This document shows positions 1 through 7,420 of a stretch of 13,954 nt of DNA, piece by piece. Numbering within the stretch: position 1 is the first letter of the stretch; every line of letters starts with the position of its first letter. This stretch comes from Deltaproteobacteria bacterium (GTDB lineage: Bacteria > Desulfobacterota > BSN033 > UBA1163), in contig VGRU01000080.1 of the NCBI GenBank assembly GCA_016875255.1, positions 1 to 13,954 on the forward strand, in the 5' to 3' direction. Under the pieces are notes generated by a model. That model saw only the letters and a program-made list of their open reading frames with translations. It was not told where the DNA came from and did not search any database. Position numbers and translations under genes: made by a program.

Positions 1-3
1 GAG

Positions 4-507
4 ATGATTCCCAAGATCAAGAAGATCCTTTATTGCACCGACCTCAGCAAAAACTCTTCCTATGCCTTTCTTTTTGCCATCGATATGGCTAAAAAGCATG
101 ATGCGAAAATTGTCGTCCTCCATGCCATCGACCCCATTCCTCCTTATGTGGATTTTTATACCGGCCTTACGGATGAGAAGAGGCAGAAACAGCAGGAAGA
201 AATGGTGAAAGATCTTAAGAAGCACCTCCAGGGGTTTTGCAAAAGGGCAGAAACCCACATCGGTCCTCCTTGCACGGAGTTGGTTTCCAACATCCTTGTC
301 CCCAACGCTCATCCTCCTGAAGCCATCCTGAAGGCGGCGGATGAAGAAGATTGCGATATGATCGTGCTTGGAACCCATGGGAAGGGATTTTTAACGCATG
401 CCTTTATCGGGAGCGTTTCGAAAGCGGTCCTTTATCGAACCCGAAAGCCCATCTTTATCATCCCATTGCCGTCCGAAAAAGCTTCTTTTGACTGGGATGG
501 CATTTGA
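4..507 (+). CDS. Universal stress protein, UspA family
   Basis: Single-domain universal stress protein of 167 residues, slightly longer than the usual 140-160. It opens with a UspA beta strand and acidic turn (KKILYCTDLSKNSSYAF). Near the C-terminus it has the ATP-binding signature G-x2-G-x9-G-S, read in GTHGKGFLTHAFIGS, followed by the typical closing strand KPIFIIPLP. The intact motif places it with the ATP-binding subgroup. Such proteins are cytoplasmic, usually dimeric, and accumulate under starvation, oxygen or redox stress; the specific partner is unknown. The ATG lies three bases from the window edge, so its ribosome binding site and upstream operon context are not visible and an earlier start cannot be excluded. 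It converges on the next gene, with 56 bp between the two stop codons. Confidence 0.93.
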   Translation: MIPKIKKILYCTDLSKNSSYAFLFAIDMAKKHDAKIVVLHAIDPIPPYVDFYTGLTDEKRQKQQEEMVKDLKKHLQGFCKRAETHIGPPCTELVSNILVPNAHPPEAILKAADEEDCDMIVLGTHGKGFLTHAFIGSVSKAVLYRTRKPIFIIPLPSEKASFDWDGI

Positions 508-563
508 TCAACCCGATTGTCTTTAAAGAGTTAAAGGAGGTCAGAAGGGGAAGAGGATTCCAC

Positions 564-1145
564 TTAGGAGGGGGTTCCCTTCAGGCCGATGGATTCGGCG
601 ACCTCCTGCATTCCTTTGATCGTATCGTCGATCAATTCGTCCAGCCCGACGTGAAGCATCTCCGCACCTTTTTCGATGATCGACCGGTCCACGCCAGCAG
701 CAAACCTCTTGTCCTTCCATTTATTCTTTACGGATTTGACCTGGACATCGAGGACACTTTTTGAAGGGCGGATCAAGGCCGTGGTGACGACGAGCCCTGT
801 CAGCTCATCGATGGTGTATAGATACTTTTCCAGATCGGTTTCCGGCATGACCTCGGAACAGATGCCCCATCCATGGGAGACTGCCGCCCGGATATATTCC
901 TCAGGCCATCCCAGTTCGTTGAGGATCTCCCCAGTTTTTTTGCAATGCTGATCGGGAAACTTTTCGTAGTCGAGATCGTGGATCAAGCCGATGATTCCCC
1001 ACTTCTCCTGATCCTCCCCCCGTTTCCGCGCGATGTAGCGCATCACTCCTTCAACTGAATAGGCATGCTTTCGAAGGCCATCGCTCTCGTTGTATTGATG
1101 AAGAAGTTCTATGGCTTCCTGTCGTGTTGGAGTCTTTTCTGTCAT
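564..1145 (-). CDS. HD-domain (HDIG-type) metal-dependent hydrolase
   Basis: A 193-residue stand-alone HD-domain protein. The metal-binding residues of the HD superfamily are visible in order: H27 (RKHAYSVEGVM), H56-D57 (IGLIHDLDYEKFPD), H91 (AAVSHGW) and D113 (TIDELTG). The HD family hydrolyses phosphoester bonds; short forms like this are often nucleotidases or uncharacterised hydrolases, and the substrate cannot be read from sequence. There is no sensor, GGDEF or synthetase domain attached. The ATG at 1145 is preceded by a strong AGGAGG Shine-Dalgarno at good spacing, which fixes the start. It is transcribed divergently from the MBL-fold gene, with 125 bp between the two starts, and no obvious partner shares its strand. 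Confidence 0.9.
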   Translation of the reverse strand: MTEKTPTRQEAIELLHQYNESDGLRKHAYSVEGVMRYIARKRGEDQEKWGIIGLIHDLDYEKFPDQHCKKTGEILNELGWPEEYIRAAVSHGWGICSEVMPETDLEKYLYTIDELTGLVVTTALIRPSKSVLDVQVKSVKNKWKDKRFAAGVDRSIIEKGAEMLHVGLDELIDDTIKGMQEVAESIGLKGTPS

Positions 1146-1209
1146 AATTATTCCTCCTCTGTATTCTTCTTTATCATTTCATTTCCATGCCGGTCAAGTG
1201 GTAATAAAA

Positions 1210-1238
1210 TTGACAGAATCTCTCTGTTGGGTTATTCG
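1210..1238 (+). promoter_or_regulatory. Possible sigma-70 promoter for the MBL/HtrA-like operon
   Basis: A perfect -35 hexamer TTGACA at 1210-1215 is followed after 17 bp by TATTCG at 1233-1238, a poor -10 match. It lies about 33 bp upstream of the MBL gene start in the divergent intergenic space. The good -35 and correct spacing support it; the weak -10 keeps confidence low. Confidence 0.35.
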
Positions 1239-1270
1239 ATTTAAGAGTCCATAAAATTGGAGGAGAACCA

Positions 1271-1996
1271 ATGCCGAAGATTATCGAGGGTGTCTATTTT
1301 ATTCCGGGGCAGGACGAGATGATGCCGGATTCGCACACCTGCGTCATTGGAAAACCATCTTCAAAGGACCTTTCCATCATCGATCCGGGTCTCGTCGGAA
1401 AGGGGAATTATAAGATTGATTCGATCAGAAAACTGGGGATCGAGCTGGAGGATATCAGAAGGGTAATTATGACCCATACCCATTTCGATCATATCGGCGC
1501 TCTCTCTGAGATTCAGAAGAGAATCCCCTGGGCTGAGCTGTGGATCCATCAGACAGAAGGCGACCCATTGGAACAAGGGGACGAAAGAACGGTCTATGGC
1601 ATGGAGATGTTTCAGCAGGTCTGTCAGATGCAGTTTGGGATAAAATCCGGATCCTTCACTTTCAAGGTCGATCGAAAGCTGCAGGGGGGAGAAAGCCTGA
1701 AAATCGGAGGGATGTCGTGGGAAGTGATCCATATCCCAGGACACTCATTAGGCAGTATCGGCCTCTACTATTCACAAGAGAAAGTTCTTATCCCTGGCGA
1801 TGTCCTCTATGCTGATCATGCGATCGGTCGCTTTGATCTCTTCGGCGCGAATGGGGCGGCGCTCAGGGATTCCCTGAAACGGCTTTCCGAGCGAGAGGTA
1901 AAAATTCTTCTGCCCGGCCACAATCAAGCTGTGACGAAACTACCAGCGGGCTACATCCTTGAAACCTTAAAACAGTGGGAACCTTATCTGGGTTGA
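1271..1996 (+). CDS. MBL-fold (metallo-beta-lactamase superfamily) metallohydrolase
   Basis: A 241-residue MBL-fold protein with a complete dinuclear metal site: H69-x-H71-x-D73-H74 in THTHFDHIG, a third-strand histidine H158 in IPGHSLGS, the bridging aspartate D177 in IPGDVLY, and H217 in LLPGHNQ. It resembles the glyoxalase II / general MBL hydrolase class; there is no second domain such as a flavodoxin or DNA-processing module. No signal peptide is seen, so it is probably cytoplasmic. Substrate is unknown (thioesters, lactones and phosphoesters are all used in the family). The ATG has GGAGGA about 6 bp upstream. The stop is followed after only 17 bp by the HtrA-like gene, so the two are probably co-transcribed. 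Confidence 0.92.
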   Translation: MPKIIEGVYFIPGQDEMMPDSHTCVIGKPSSKDLSIIDPGLVGKGNYKIDSIRKLGIELEDIRRVIMTHTHFDHIGALSEIQKRIPWAELWIHQTEGDPLEQGDERTVYGMEMFQQVCQMQFGIKSGSFTFKVDRKLQGGESLKIGGMSWEVIHIPGHSLGSIGLYYSQEKVLIPGDVLYADHAIGRFDLFGANGAALRDSLKRLSEREVKILLPGHNQAVTKLPAGYILETLKQWEPYLG

Positions 1997-2013
1997 AAGA
2001 TCGGAGGTGCTCA

Positions 2014-3006
2014 ATGAAAAAGGTCATTTTTTCAATTTTAACAGTTATCTCCATTGCGATCAGCCTGCCTGCTTATGCAGATCAGGAAGCAAAGGAGATT
2101 CTCAAGGCTGTTGTGAAGATACGATCGGTTATTCCCAAGGAAGCCCATTCAGCGGGGACGCTGGGAACGGAGCGGGAGGGTAATGGCGTGGTCATTGATT
2201 CCAAGGGCCATATTCTTACAATCGGCTACCTCATCATCGAGGCGGAGAGCATCGAAATCACCCCTCCGGAGGGAAAGCCTGTCAGCGCCACCTTTGTAGG
2301 GTACGACCATGCCACGGGATTCGGGCTCCTGAAAACAGATATCCCCTTAAATGTGAAACCGATGAAGATGGGACAATCGGCAAAAGTGAAAGAGGGAGAG
2401 CCTGTTGTGATTGCAGGATATGGAGGTCAAGAAGAAGCGGTTCAGGCTGTAGGGGTGATCAGCCGGAAGGAATTTACGGGGTACTGGGAATATATTATTG
2501 AAGAGGCCCTCTATACCGCGCCCGCTTTTTCTAGTTACGGAGGAGCTGCATTGATTGACCGGAACGGTCTGCTCGTGGGCATCGGATCTCTTTTAAGCCA
2601 GGTGGTGATCCCCGGGTTCGGCACCATTCCCTGTAATATTTCTGTTCCGATCGATCTCCTTCCTCCCATTCTAAATGACATGATCACAAGGGGCCGTTCC
2701 CAGAAAGCTCCAAGACCCTGGCTCGGCATTAATGCAGAGGAGGCGCAGGGCCGGGTCTTCATCACCAGAGTGACACCGGGAGGCCCGGCTGAAAAGGGAG
2801 GCCTGAAACCCGGCGACCTTATTCTAACCGTTAAAGGAAGAGAGATAAACGGACTGTCCGATTTTTATCGCAAGATTTGGGCACTGGGCAATGCAGGAGT
2901 GGAAGTCCCTCTTGCCATCCTTCAGGGAATTAAGGTCCGCGAGATCACGCTCCGGTCTTCAGACCGCTACCAGTTTCTCATGCTCAAACCGCAGAAGGTC
3001 TTATGA
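2014..3006 (+). CDS. Secreted HtrA/DegP-like protein with PDZ domain and lost catalytic triad (pseudoprotease)
   Basis: A 330-residue protein with a Sec signal peptide (residues 1-22, cleavage expected after AYA), a trypsin-like S1C fold (about 45-215) and one PDZ domain (about 235-315, with GGPAEKGGLKPGDLI). The fold markers are clear: GNGVVIDSKGHILT, GLLKTD, GGAALIDRNGLLVGI. Each catalytic position is replaced when aligned to DegP-type motifs: the His of TNNHVV is Y72 (TIGYLI), the Asp of TDLALLK is G102 (TGFGLLK), and the Ser of GNSGG is G176 (SYGGA). It should therefore fold, reach the periplasm and bind peptides but not cleave by the normal mechanism. I chose ATG 2014, preceded by GGAGGTG, over an in-frame upstream start at 1975 that lacks a ribosome binding site and would bury the signal peptide. 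It lies 17 bp after the MBL gene. A chaperone or scaffold role is inference. Confidence 0.88.
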   Translation: MKKVIFSILTVISIAISLPAYADQEAKEILKAVVKIRSVIPKEAHSAGTLGTEREGNGVVIDSKGHILTIGYLIIEAESIEITPPEGKPVSATFVGYDHATGFGLLKTDIPLNVKPMKMGQSAKVKEGEPVVIAGYGGQEEAVQAVGVISRKEFTGYWEYIIEEALYTAPAFSSYGGAALIDRNGLLVGIGSLLSQVVIPGFGTIPCNISVPIDLLPPILNDMITRGRSQKAPRPWLGINAEEAQGRVFITRVTPGGPAEKGGLKPGDLILTVKGREINGLSDFYRKIWALGNAGVEVPLAILQGIKVREITLRSSDRYQFLMLKPQKVL

Positions 3007-3008
3007 GG

Positions 3009-3040
3009 GCCTCGAGGCTTTCTTAGGATGCCAAGAAAGC
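3009..3040. terminator. Stem-loop between convergent gene ends, possibly terminating both
   Basis: A perfect 8-bp stem GCTTTCTT / AAGAAAGC (3017-3024 and 3033-3040, 8-nt loop) follows a perfect 10-bp palindrome GCCTCGAGGC at 3009-3018. It lies just after the HtrA-like stop and overlaps the last codons of the small membrane gene on the other strand. There is no U-tract on either side, so it is a weak intrinsic terminator at best. Confidence 0.3.
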
Positions 3041-3205
3041 AAGAATGGCATGAAGAGTGGCGCTGATCAAAAGGGTCATTCCGCTCTTCTTATGCACTCC
3101 AAAAGGCGCCTTGATCCATCGAAGCCCCGTGCTCAACTGAAAGAGGATCAGAAGAAAGTTCAGAATCCCCAGTATTAGAATAATTGATACTCCACCGATG
3201 TTCAT
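3023..3205 (-). CDS. Small membrane protein with two predicted transmembrane helices
   Basis: A 60-residue hydrophobic protein of no family I can name. The first helix covers about residues 4-23 (VSIILILGILNFLLILFQ). A short basic stretch follows (GLRWIKAPFGVHKKSG), and then a second helix (MTLLISATLHAILAFLAS). One histidine lies in the loop and one in helix 2, so a haem or metal contact is possible but unproven. I prefer the ATG at 3205, which has GGGAGAG 8 bp upstream; the in-frame ATG at 3223 abuts the stop of the preceding gene but has no Shine-Dalgarno. It follows the Tat-exported superoxide-reductase-like gene with at most 18 bp between, so the pair is probably an operon and this protein could anchor or supply electrons to that exported partner (inference). 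Confidence 0.68.
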   Translation of the reverse strand: MNIGGVSIILILGILNFLLILFQLSTGLRWIKAPFGVHKKSGMTLLISATLHAILAFLAS

Positions 3206-3223
3206 TTTGGAAATCTCTCCCAT

Positions 3224-3601
3224 CTATTCTTTAATGGAGATCTTTACGGTTGTCGGTCCTGTGCTTCCGTGAATGTTGCAATTAGCCTCGGCAGTGACCT
3301 CCAGGTCTTCCATTGCTTTGATTGCGATTTCCTTGGTGAAGACCCCCGACTCAGGTCTCTGGCCTGAAGTGAAATCCCACCGGGCGATTTCTTTCTTGTT
3401 GGCGACCACCTGCAACGATTTGGTGTAGTGAATAAAACTGTTCCCTTTGTGCGTAACGGTCACCCGGATCATCACCTCCGAACCCTTTTGAACGGTCTGC
3501 GGAGCCTCAATGGAAGTGGAAGATTTGTTTGCGAATGCTACCCCTGTGCGCAGAGCAAGAAAAAAGAAAGGAATAGATAAGAGAAAATCCCTTCTCCTCA
3601 T
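3224..3601 (-). CDS. Tat-exported desulfoferrodoxin/superoxide-reductase-like (SORL) domain protein
   Basis: A 125-residue protein beginning with a twin-arginine signal (RRRDFLLSIPFFFLAL). The mature part is one all-beta domain resembling class II superoxide-reductase-like folds (neelaredoxin, desulfoferrodoxin C-domain). The C-terminal metal motif C108-N-I-H111-G matches the Cys/His ligand pair of the SOR iron site, and H51 (THKGN) and H58 (SFIHYT) sit where two of the equatorial histidines are expected. SOR has four His and one Cys, and I can place only three His plus the Cys, so iron binding is likely but superoxide reduction is not assured. Tat export is consistent with a folded cofactor protein. 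The ATG has AGGAGGTG upstream. It leads a two-gene unit with the small membrane protein. A sulfur-carrier-like beta sandwich is the main alternative. Confidence 0.75.
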   Translation of the reverse strand: MRRRDFLLSIPFFFLALRTGVAFANKSSTSIEAPQTVQKGSEVMIRVTVTHKGNSFIHYTKSLQVVANKKEIARWDFTSGQRPESGVFTKEIAIKAMEDLEVTAEANCNIHGSTGPTTVKISIKE

Positions 3602-3920
3602 AGAACACCTCCTGATCGAATTTTCCGTACACCATCATTTTAACCCGTCTTTTTCCGAATGCAAACAGTAAAGTTGCCGAACAGGGGGGTATCTGTTACA
3701 CATTAAATAAATAGGAATTGCCCATGGCCGATAGGCCACTCACAAACCATGAAAATGGACTGTGGGAAAGGTTATGGTTACGAAGCCCGTTTCGTCATTC
3801 GGTAACGGTTACGTAAAAAAGAATTAAAAGACGATAAACGTAGCCTTTTATCAACGATACGGGCCTCGTTGCCCTTACCGTTAAACTTAATTAAATAAAC
3901 TGAAAGTCAGGCCAAAGATC
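3602..3920. other. Divergent intergenic region, no gene seen
   Basis: 319 bp separate the SORL gene (-) from the Tat lipoprotein gene (+). I see no ORF of note. It holds a plausible leftward promoter near 3637-3664, a run of G at about 3684-3690, a short imperfect palindrome GTAACGGTTAC at 3810-3820, and an AT-rich segment next to the rightward gene. A weak rightward promoter can be drawn as TTGCCC (3869-3874), 17 bp, TAAATA (3892-3897). No riboswitch or known RNA motif is recognised. Confidence 0.5.
3637..3664 (-). promoter_or_regulatory. Likely sigma-70-type promoter of the SORL/membrane-protein pair
   Basis: On the minus strand, TTGCAT (3659-3664) and TAAAAT (3637-3642) are separated by 16 bp, giving a good -35/-10 pair. 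The -10 lies about 36 bp upstream of the SORL start codon and its AGGAGGTG ribosome binding site. Confidence 0.42.
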
Positions 3921-4958
3921 ATGAATTTGACTCGCAGGGATCTTTTAAAGAAAACAGGTAAGATAGCTCTTGGTTTTGGGTCGATGAGTCAGATCCTTTC
4001 GGGTTGCACGAGCAGGAATATGGGAGGGCCGAGTCGAGATGAGATATTATGGAACGATCATTATGAAAAGTTCACGAGACATTGGGATCCTATTTATGGC
4101 CCTCCCATTCGCCGGTCATCGAGTTACGGAGGACTCAGCAATTTTCAGGGGCACATTGAAGGAGGCGCCACCCCGGGAGTGGATTATGATGTCCTGATGA
4201 ACACGCCGCTTGTTCCGATGATGGCTTCCTATTTAAGGCAGGCCACTAAAGATGAACATGGCTCCCTGTATATTCTGCTGGTCAATAAGTTCCATCCCTC
4301 CTATCGAATCAGCTACGGTCACTTGAACAGGGTCTTTCCTGACAGAAGGTACTTTTTGGCGGGAGAGGTGATGCGAGCTGCGGCAGAAGGAGTGAAACCC
4401 TTGACGAGAGAGCAGGTCGTTGCCCTCTCCGGAAATTCAGGCGTAGGCCTGCTAAAAAATAGATTTGTTCACCCGCCGCACCTGCATATTACACTATACT
4501 ATCTCAACGTCAGGAACAGAACGATGGCCTATCTCGACCCGGAAAAATTCGGCCTGGACGGAGGGCGGCCTGTGTTCTGGGACGGAGAGACGATTCTGGA
4601 TGTCCAGCCGGAAGAGAGAATTTCGAGACTTGAACTCACTCTGGAAAACCTGGAACAGGAACTTAACCTCTGGCCCAGGATATCCGGATTGGATGAGGTG
4701 GAGGGCAATTTAATGCAGTACAGCCGTCTTCTAACAGGGGTAAAAGGGAAGCGGATTCTGGACTCGAAGCATTTTCACGACATGAGAACCCTATTGAAAA
4801 GGGTCACGCTGAAGGAAAAGAGATTTATTCCCGGGACCAGGCCTTATTCTCTCATGCTGAAGGTCGTTGGATATAGCATGGACGAGCAACAGGAGATTAT
4901 CCTGACACTGCCATTTATCGCTCCTGGTCCGGTAAATATTTATAAAAAGTTGGTGTGA
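3921..4958 (+). CDS. Tat-dependent lipoprotein with divergent M23 (LytM-type) peptidase-like domain
   Basis: A 345-residue protein. Its N-terminus carries both a twin-arginine motif (TRRDLLKK) and a lipobox with Cys29 (ILSGC), so it should be exported folded and lipidated. Residues about 68-195 resemble an M23 metallopeptidase core: H78...D88 (GHIEGGATPGVDYD, versus the usual HxGxD), a glycine/proline turn (TPLVPMMASY), H134 (SYGHLNRVF, like the YAHL motif) and H187-L-H189 (PHLHITLYY, like the closing HLHFEV). The His-to-Asp spacing is longer than usual, so zinc binding and activity are uncertain. Residues 200-345 are not recognised and include a charged helical stretch. The family cuts peptidoglycan cross-links or acts as an activator of other hydrolases. 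The start has only a weak upstream ribosome binding site. It appears to be a single-gene unit. Confidence 0.72.
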   Translation: MNLTRRDLLKKTGKIALGFGSMSQILSGCTSRNMGGPSRDEILWNDHYEKFTRHWDPIYGPPIRRSSSYGGLSNFQGHIEGGATPGVDYDVLMNTPLVPMMASYLRQATKDEHGSLYILLVNKFHPSYRISYGHLNRVFPDRRYFLAGEVMRAAAEGVKPLTREQVVALSGNSGVGLLKNRFVHPPHLHITLYYLNVRNRTMAYLDPEKFGLDGGRPVFWDGETILDVQPEERISRLELTLENLEQELNLWPRISGLDEVEGNLMQYSRLLTGVKGKRILDSKHFHDMRTLLKRVTLKEKRFIPGTRPYSLMLKVVGYSMDEQQEIILTLPFIAPGPVNIYKKLV

Positions 4959-5003
4959 GGTTGCCACTCATTATGGGTCATTAATGGTTATCGAGTTGTG
5001 GCG

Positions 5004-5102
5004 TCCCGATTTAGTCGGGATGGACTACGCCCTCAACCTGCCTTCGCCGAAACGCTCTCGCCTGCCAAAGAACTTGTTCGGCGAGCAGGTCGTGCAGGCA
5101 GG
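5004..5102. repeat. GC-rich palindromic repeat cluster upstream of the pcaD-like gene
   Basis: The 176-bp gap between the lipoprotein and hydrolase genes has no credible gene but holds nested inverted repeats. A perfect hairpin TCCCGA/TCGGGA spans 5004-5020. CCTGCC (5037-5042) pairs with GGCAGG (5097-5102), and TCGCCG (5044-5049) pairs with CGGCGA (5079-5084). The same TCCCGATTTA core and the same CCTGCC/GGCAGG arms recur together at 13652-13725, which indicates a dispersed repeat family rather than a gene-specific site. Confidence 0.6.
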
Positions 5103-5134
5103 TAAATGGAGGCGCAACTTTAAAGGAGGAACCC

Positions 5135-5932
5135 ATGTTTATTCAGGCAAATGGTATCAAGATCAATTATGAGCTTTCCGGGAGAAAGGATGGTCCTGTG
5201 GTCATCCTGAGTCACTCTCTGGCTTCCAGTTTGAAGATGTGGGAGCCTCAGATGGGAATACTGGAATCTCACTTCCGTGTTCTCCGTTACGATACACGGG
5301 GCCACGGCCGAAGCGAGACAACTCGCGCCCCCTATACGCTGGAAATTTTAGGGAAGGATGCTATCGGTTTGCTTGATGCCTTGAATATTGAGCAGGTCTA
5401 CTGGGTAGGGCTTTCCATGGGCGGAATGATCGGCCAGGCTATTGCCTTAAATCACCCCCGCCGGCTTAAAAGCCTTGCCCTGTGCGATACCGCCGCCGTT
5501 ATTCCTGCGGAGGCACAGCCGATATGGGATGAACGGATTGAAGGGGTGCGAACCATCGGGATGAAATCCCAATTAGAGACGACGATGGAGCGCTGGTTCA
5601 CTCCACCGTATCTGAGGTTGAACCCTCCGATGTTCACCCTGATCAAGGAGGAGTTTTTAGCCACTCCGGCAGAAGGTTATATCGGATGTGCCGGAGCGAT
5701 CCGGAGACTCAATTATTTGGAGCGCCTTGGCGAGATCAATCTTCCAACTTTCATCATAGTGGGTGAGGATGATCCCGCAACGCCAGTTTCGGCCTCCCAA
5801 GCCATTCATGAACAGATCAAAAATTCAAAACTGATCATCCTTCCATCCACGCGCCACCTCTCCAATGTGGAGCAGGCAGAGGCATTCAATCGTCATCTGT
5901 TGGAATTTTTGCGGAGTGTTGCTAAACTTTAG
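5135..5932 (+). CDS. pcaD: Alpha/beta hydrolase, 3-oxoadipate enol-lactonase (PcaD)-like
   Basis: A 265-residue alpha/beta hydrolase with a full catalytic triad: nucleophile S94 in GLSMGG, acid D213 in GEDDPATP and H241 in TRHLSNVEQ. The oxyanion strand is VVILSHSLASS. The sequence follows the PcaD pattern closely (RYDTRGHGRSE, GLSMGGMIGQAIALNHPRRL, LCDTAA). The family member PcaD opens 3-oxoadipate enol-lactone to 3-oxoadipate in the beta-ketoadipate pathway. No other pca gene is visible here, and in presumed anaerobes such homologues often have other lactone or ester substrates, so the symbol is a best-match label. AAAGGAGG lies directly upstream of the ATG. The diiron protein gene follows after 25 bp on the same strand and may be co-transcribed. 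Confidence 0.82.
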   Translation: MFIQANGIKINYELSGRKDGPVVILSHSLASSLKMWEPQMGILESHFRVLRYDTRGHGRSETTRAPYTLEILGKDAIGLLDALNIEQVYWVGLSMGGMIGQAIALNHPRRLKSLALCDTAAVIPAEAQPIWDERIEGVRTIGMKSQLETTMERWFTPPYLRLNPPMFTLIKEEFLATPAEGYIGCAGAIRRLNYLERLGEINLPTFIIVGEDDPATPVSASQAIHEQIKNSKLIILPSTRHLSNVEQAEAFNRHLLEFLRSVAKL

Positions 5933-5957
5933 TCCATCGATTTAGAAAAGAGTCAAC

Positions 5958-6455
5958 ATGTCTATCTTCTTCAATGCGGATGAAATTTTTCAGATGGGGC
6001 TTCGAATCGAGACGAATGGAAAAGAATTCTATGCAACCGTTGCTCAAAACAGTTCTGATCCTGCAATGCAGAAGTTTTTTTTTGATCTTTCCAGATGGGA
6101 ATCCGAACACATCCATTATTTTGACCGTTTAAGACAGGCCTTGCCAGATTCAGCCAAACGGGGGGCTTCTTTCGATCTGGGCGAGGAACTTCTCCTTTAT
6201 CTCCAGGCCAGCGCGGACAGCCATATGTTTTTAAGAAATAAGGACATTCAAAAACTGGCGTCCCAGTGTAAAACGCCCCTCGAAGCCCTGGAGCTTGCGA
6301 TCGCTTTTGAAAAAGATTCCGTAGTCTTCTACACCATGATGAAAAAAGTCACACCGGAGGAGTTCGGGAAAAAGGAGATCGATCTCCTGATTGATGAAGA
6401 GGTCGGACATATCGCTCTGCTCCACCGGAAGAAGAAGGAGTTGGAAAAGAGATAA
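5958..6455 (+). CDS. Ferritin-like / rubrerythrin-type diiron protein
   Basis: A 165-residue four-helix-bundle protein of the ferritin/rubrerythrin class. The diiron ligands can be paired: E18 or E23 in helix 1 (RIETNGKEFY), the ExxH of helix 2 (E48-S-E-H51 in WESEHIHY), E118 in helix 3 (AFEKDSVVFY), and the second ExxH in helix 4 (E148-V-G-H151 in DEEVGHI). There is no C-terminal rubredoxin domain (no CxxC pairs), so it is an erythrin-type protein rather than classical rubrerythrin. Such proteins reduce peroxide or store iron in the cytoplasm of anaerobes. The Shine-Dalgarno is weak (AAAAGAG). It follows the hydrolase gene by 25 bp and converges on the transporter gene. Confidence 0.87.
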   Translation: MSIFFNADEIFQMGLRIETNGKEFYATVAQNSSDPAMQKFFFDLSRWESEHIHYFDRLRQALPDSAKRGASFDLGEELLLYLQASADSHMFLRNKDIQKLASQCKTPLEALELAIAFEKDSVVFYTMMKKVTPEEFGKKEIDLLIDEEVGHIALLHRKKKELEKR

Positions 6456-6498
6456 AGGAAGGTCATTAAAAAAAGTGAAGGACTTGATGCGGCCGAGT

Positions 6499-7386
6499 TT
6501 AACGGCGCAGAGCGCCGTGAACTCCAAGAAGAATAAACATTCCTCCGAGGATCTGTTGCGGAAAGACCTTCTCCCCCATCCAGAGATAGTTAAAGAGGAT
6601 CGCCCACAGGGGGATGAGGTAGAGATAAACCATGGACCGGGTGACACCCAGCCTCTCAATCCCTCCATAATAGAAGACATGGCCTACGATGCCCGGCAGC
6701 AAGATGGCATATCCCAGGGCCCACCAGGAGGCTGCACGGACCTGGTTCAAAACAATAGGGGCTGCCAGCAAAGGAACGGCAAGCCATAGCACCAGTGAAC
6801 CGATTATCATGCAGTAGCCCATCAGACGGAGCGGAGAATAGATTTTGAGAAGGGGTTTTGACCATGCGGTAAAGAAGACAGCCGCAAAGAAGGCAGCGAT
6901 CAAGGAGATCAGGTCGCCGGGGAGCGTATCGGGAGAGAACCGGAGACTCACCGAGGGTTTCAGAATGACCAGCATCACGCCGACTAAGGAGAACAGCATG
7001 TAGAGATATTGCTTCCTTCCGACGGACTCCTTCTCAACGAGATGGACATAGAGAGCACCCCAGATGGGTGTGGTTGAAAGGATGAGGACAGAGTTGGAGG
7101 CCGAAGTCAGGTCCAGGCCGACCAACCAGAGGATTTGATAGACCCCGATTCCAAGACTTCCTACCCATGCCACTTTCCAGAGATCCTTCTTTTGGATCGC
7201 AATACTTTTTTCCCATTTCCAGGTGAGCAAGAGGACCAGAATGCCGCAGAGAGTGAACCGGATGGCTCCAAAAAGGACCGGCGGTAAATCCACAAAAGCA
7301 GATTTGACGATTCCGTAATTGGCCCCCCAGGTCAACACGACGATGATGAGAAGGAGGTGGCCGAGGTTTTTATTTTTTTTAGACAT
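6499..7386 (-). CDS. EamA/DMT-family membrane transporter
   Basis: A 295-residue integral membrane protein with about ten hydrophobic helices arranged as two EamA repeats, the normal size for drug/metabolite transporters. Typical features are the first helix LLLIIVVLTWGANYGIVK, the short basic loops, the mid-repeat TTPIWGALYVHLVEKE and the second repeat ending LIPLWAILFNYLWMGE with the conserved Glu near the C-terminal helices. The family exports amino acids, nucleosides or other small metabolites through the inner membrane; substrate cannot be told. I use ATG 7386; an in-frame TTG at 7404 is possible but neither has a clear Shine-Dalgarno. The stop codon lies in a tight GC-rich stem (6502-6518). 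The region upstream is filled with REP-like repeats. Confidence 0.9.
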   Translation of the reverse strand: MSKKNKNLGHLLLIIVVLTWGANYGIVKSAFVDLPPVLFGAIRFTLCGILVLLLTWKWEKSIAIQKKDLWKVAWVGSLGIGVYQILWLVGLDLTSASNSVLILSTTPIWGALYVHLVEKESVGRKQYLYMLFSLVGVMLVILKPSVSLRFSPDTLPGDLISLIAAFFAAVFFTAWSKPLLKIYSPLRLMGYCMIIGSLVLWLAVPLLAAPIVLNQVRAASWWALGYAILLPGIVGHVFYYGGIERLGVTRSMVYLYLIPLWAILFNYLWMGEKVFPQQILGGMFILLGVHGALRR

Positions 7387-7420
7387 ATCGAATGCTGATT
7401 TCAAGAGGCCAATGTAGTGG

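Noticed and set aside
4984..5172. 62-codon plus-strand ORF before the pcaD-like gene
   Set aside because: It runs through the GC-rich palindromic repeat and overlaps the pcaD-like start; the product has no coherent domain character.
6502..6518. Perfect 7-bp GC stem at the end of the DMT transporter gene as a terminator
   Set aside because: The stem contains the last codons and the nearest T-run on the minus strand is about 30 bp further on, too far for an intrinsic terminator.
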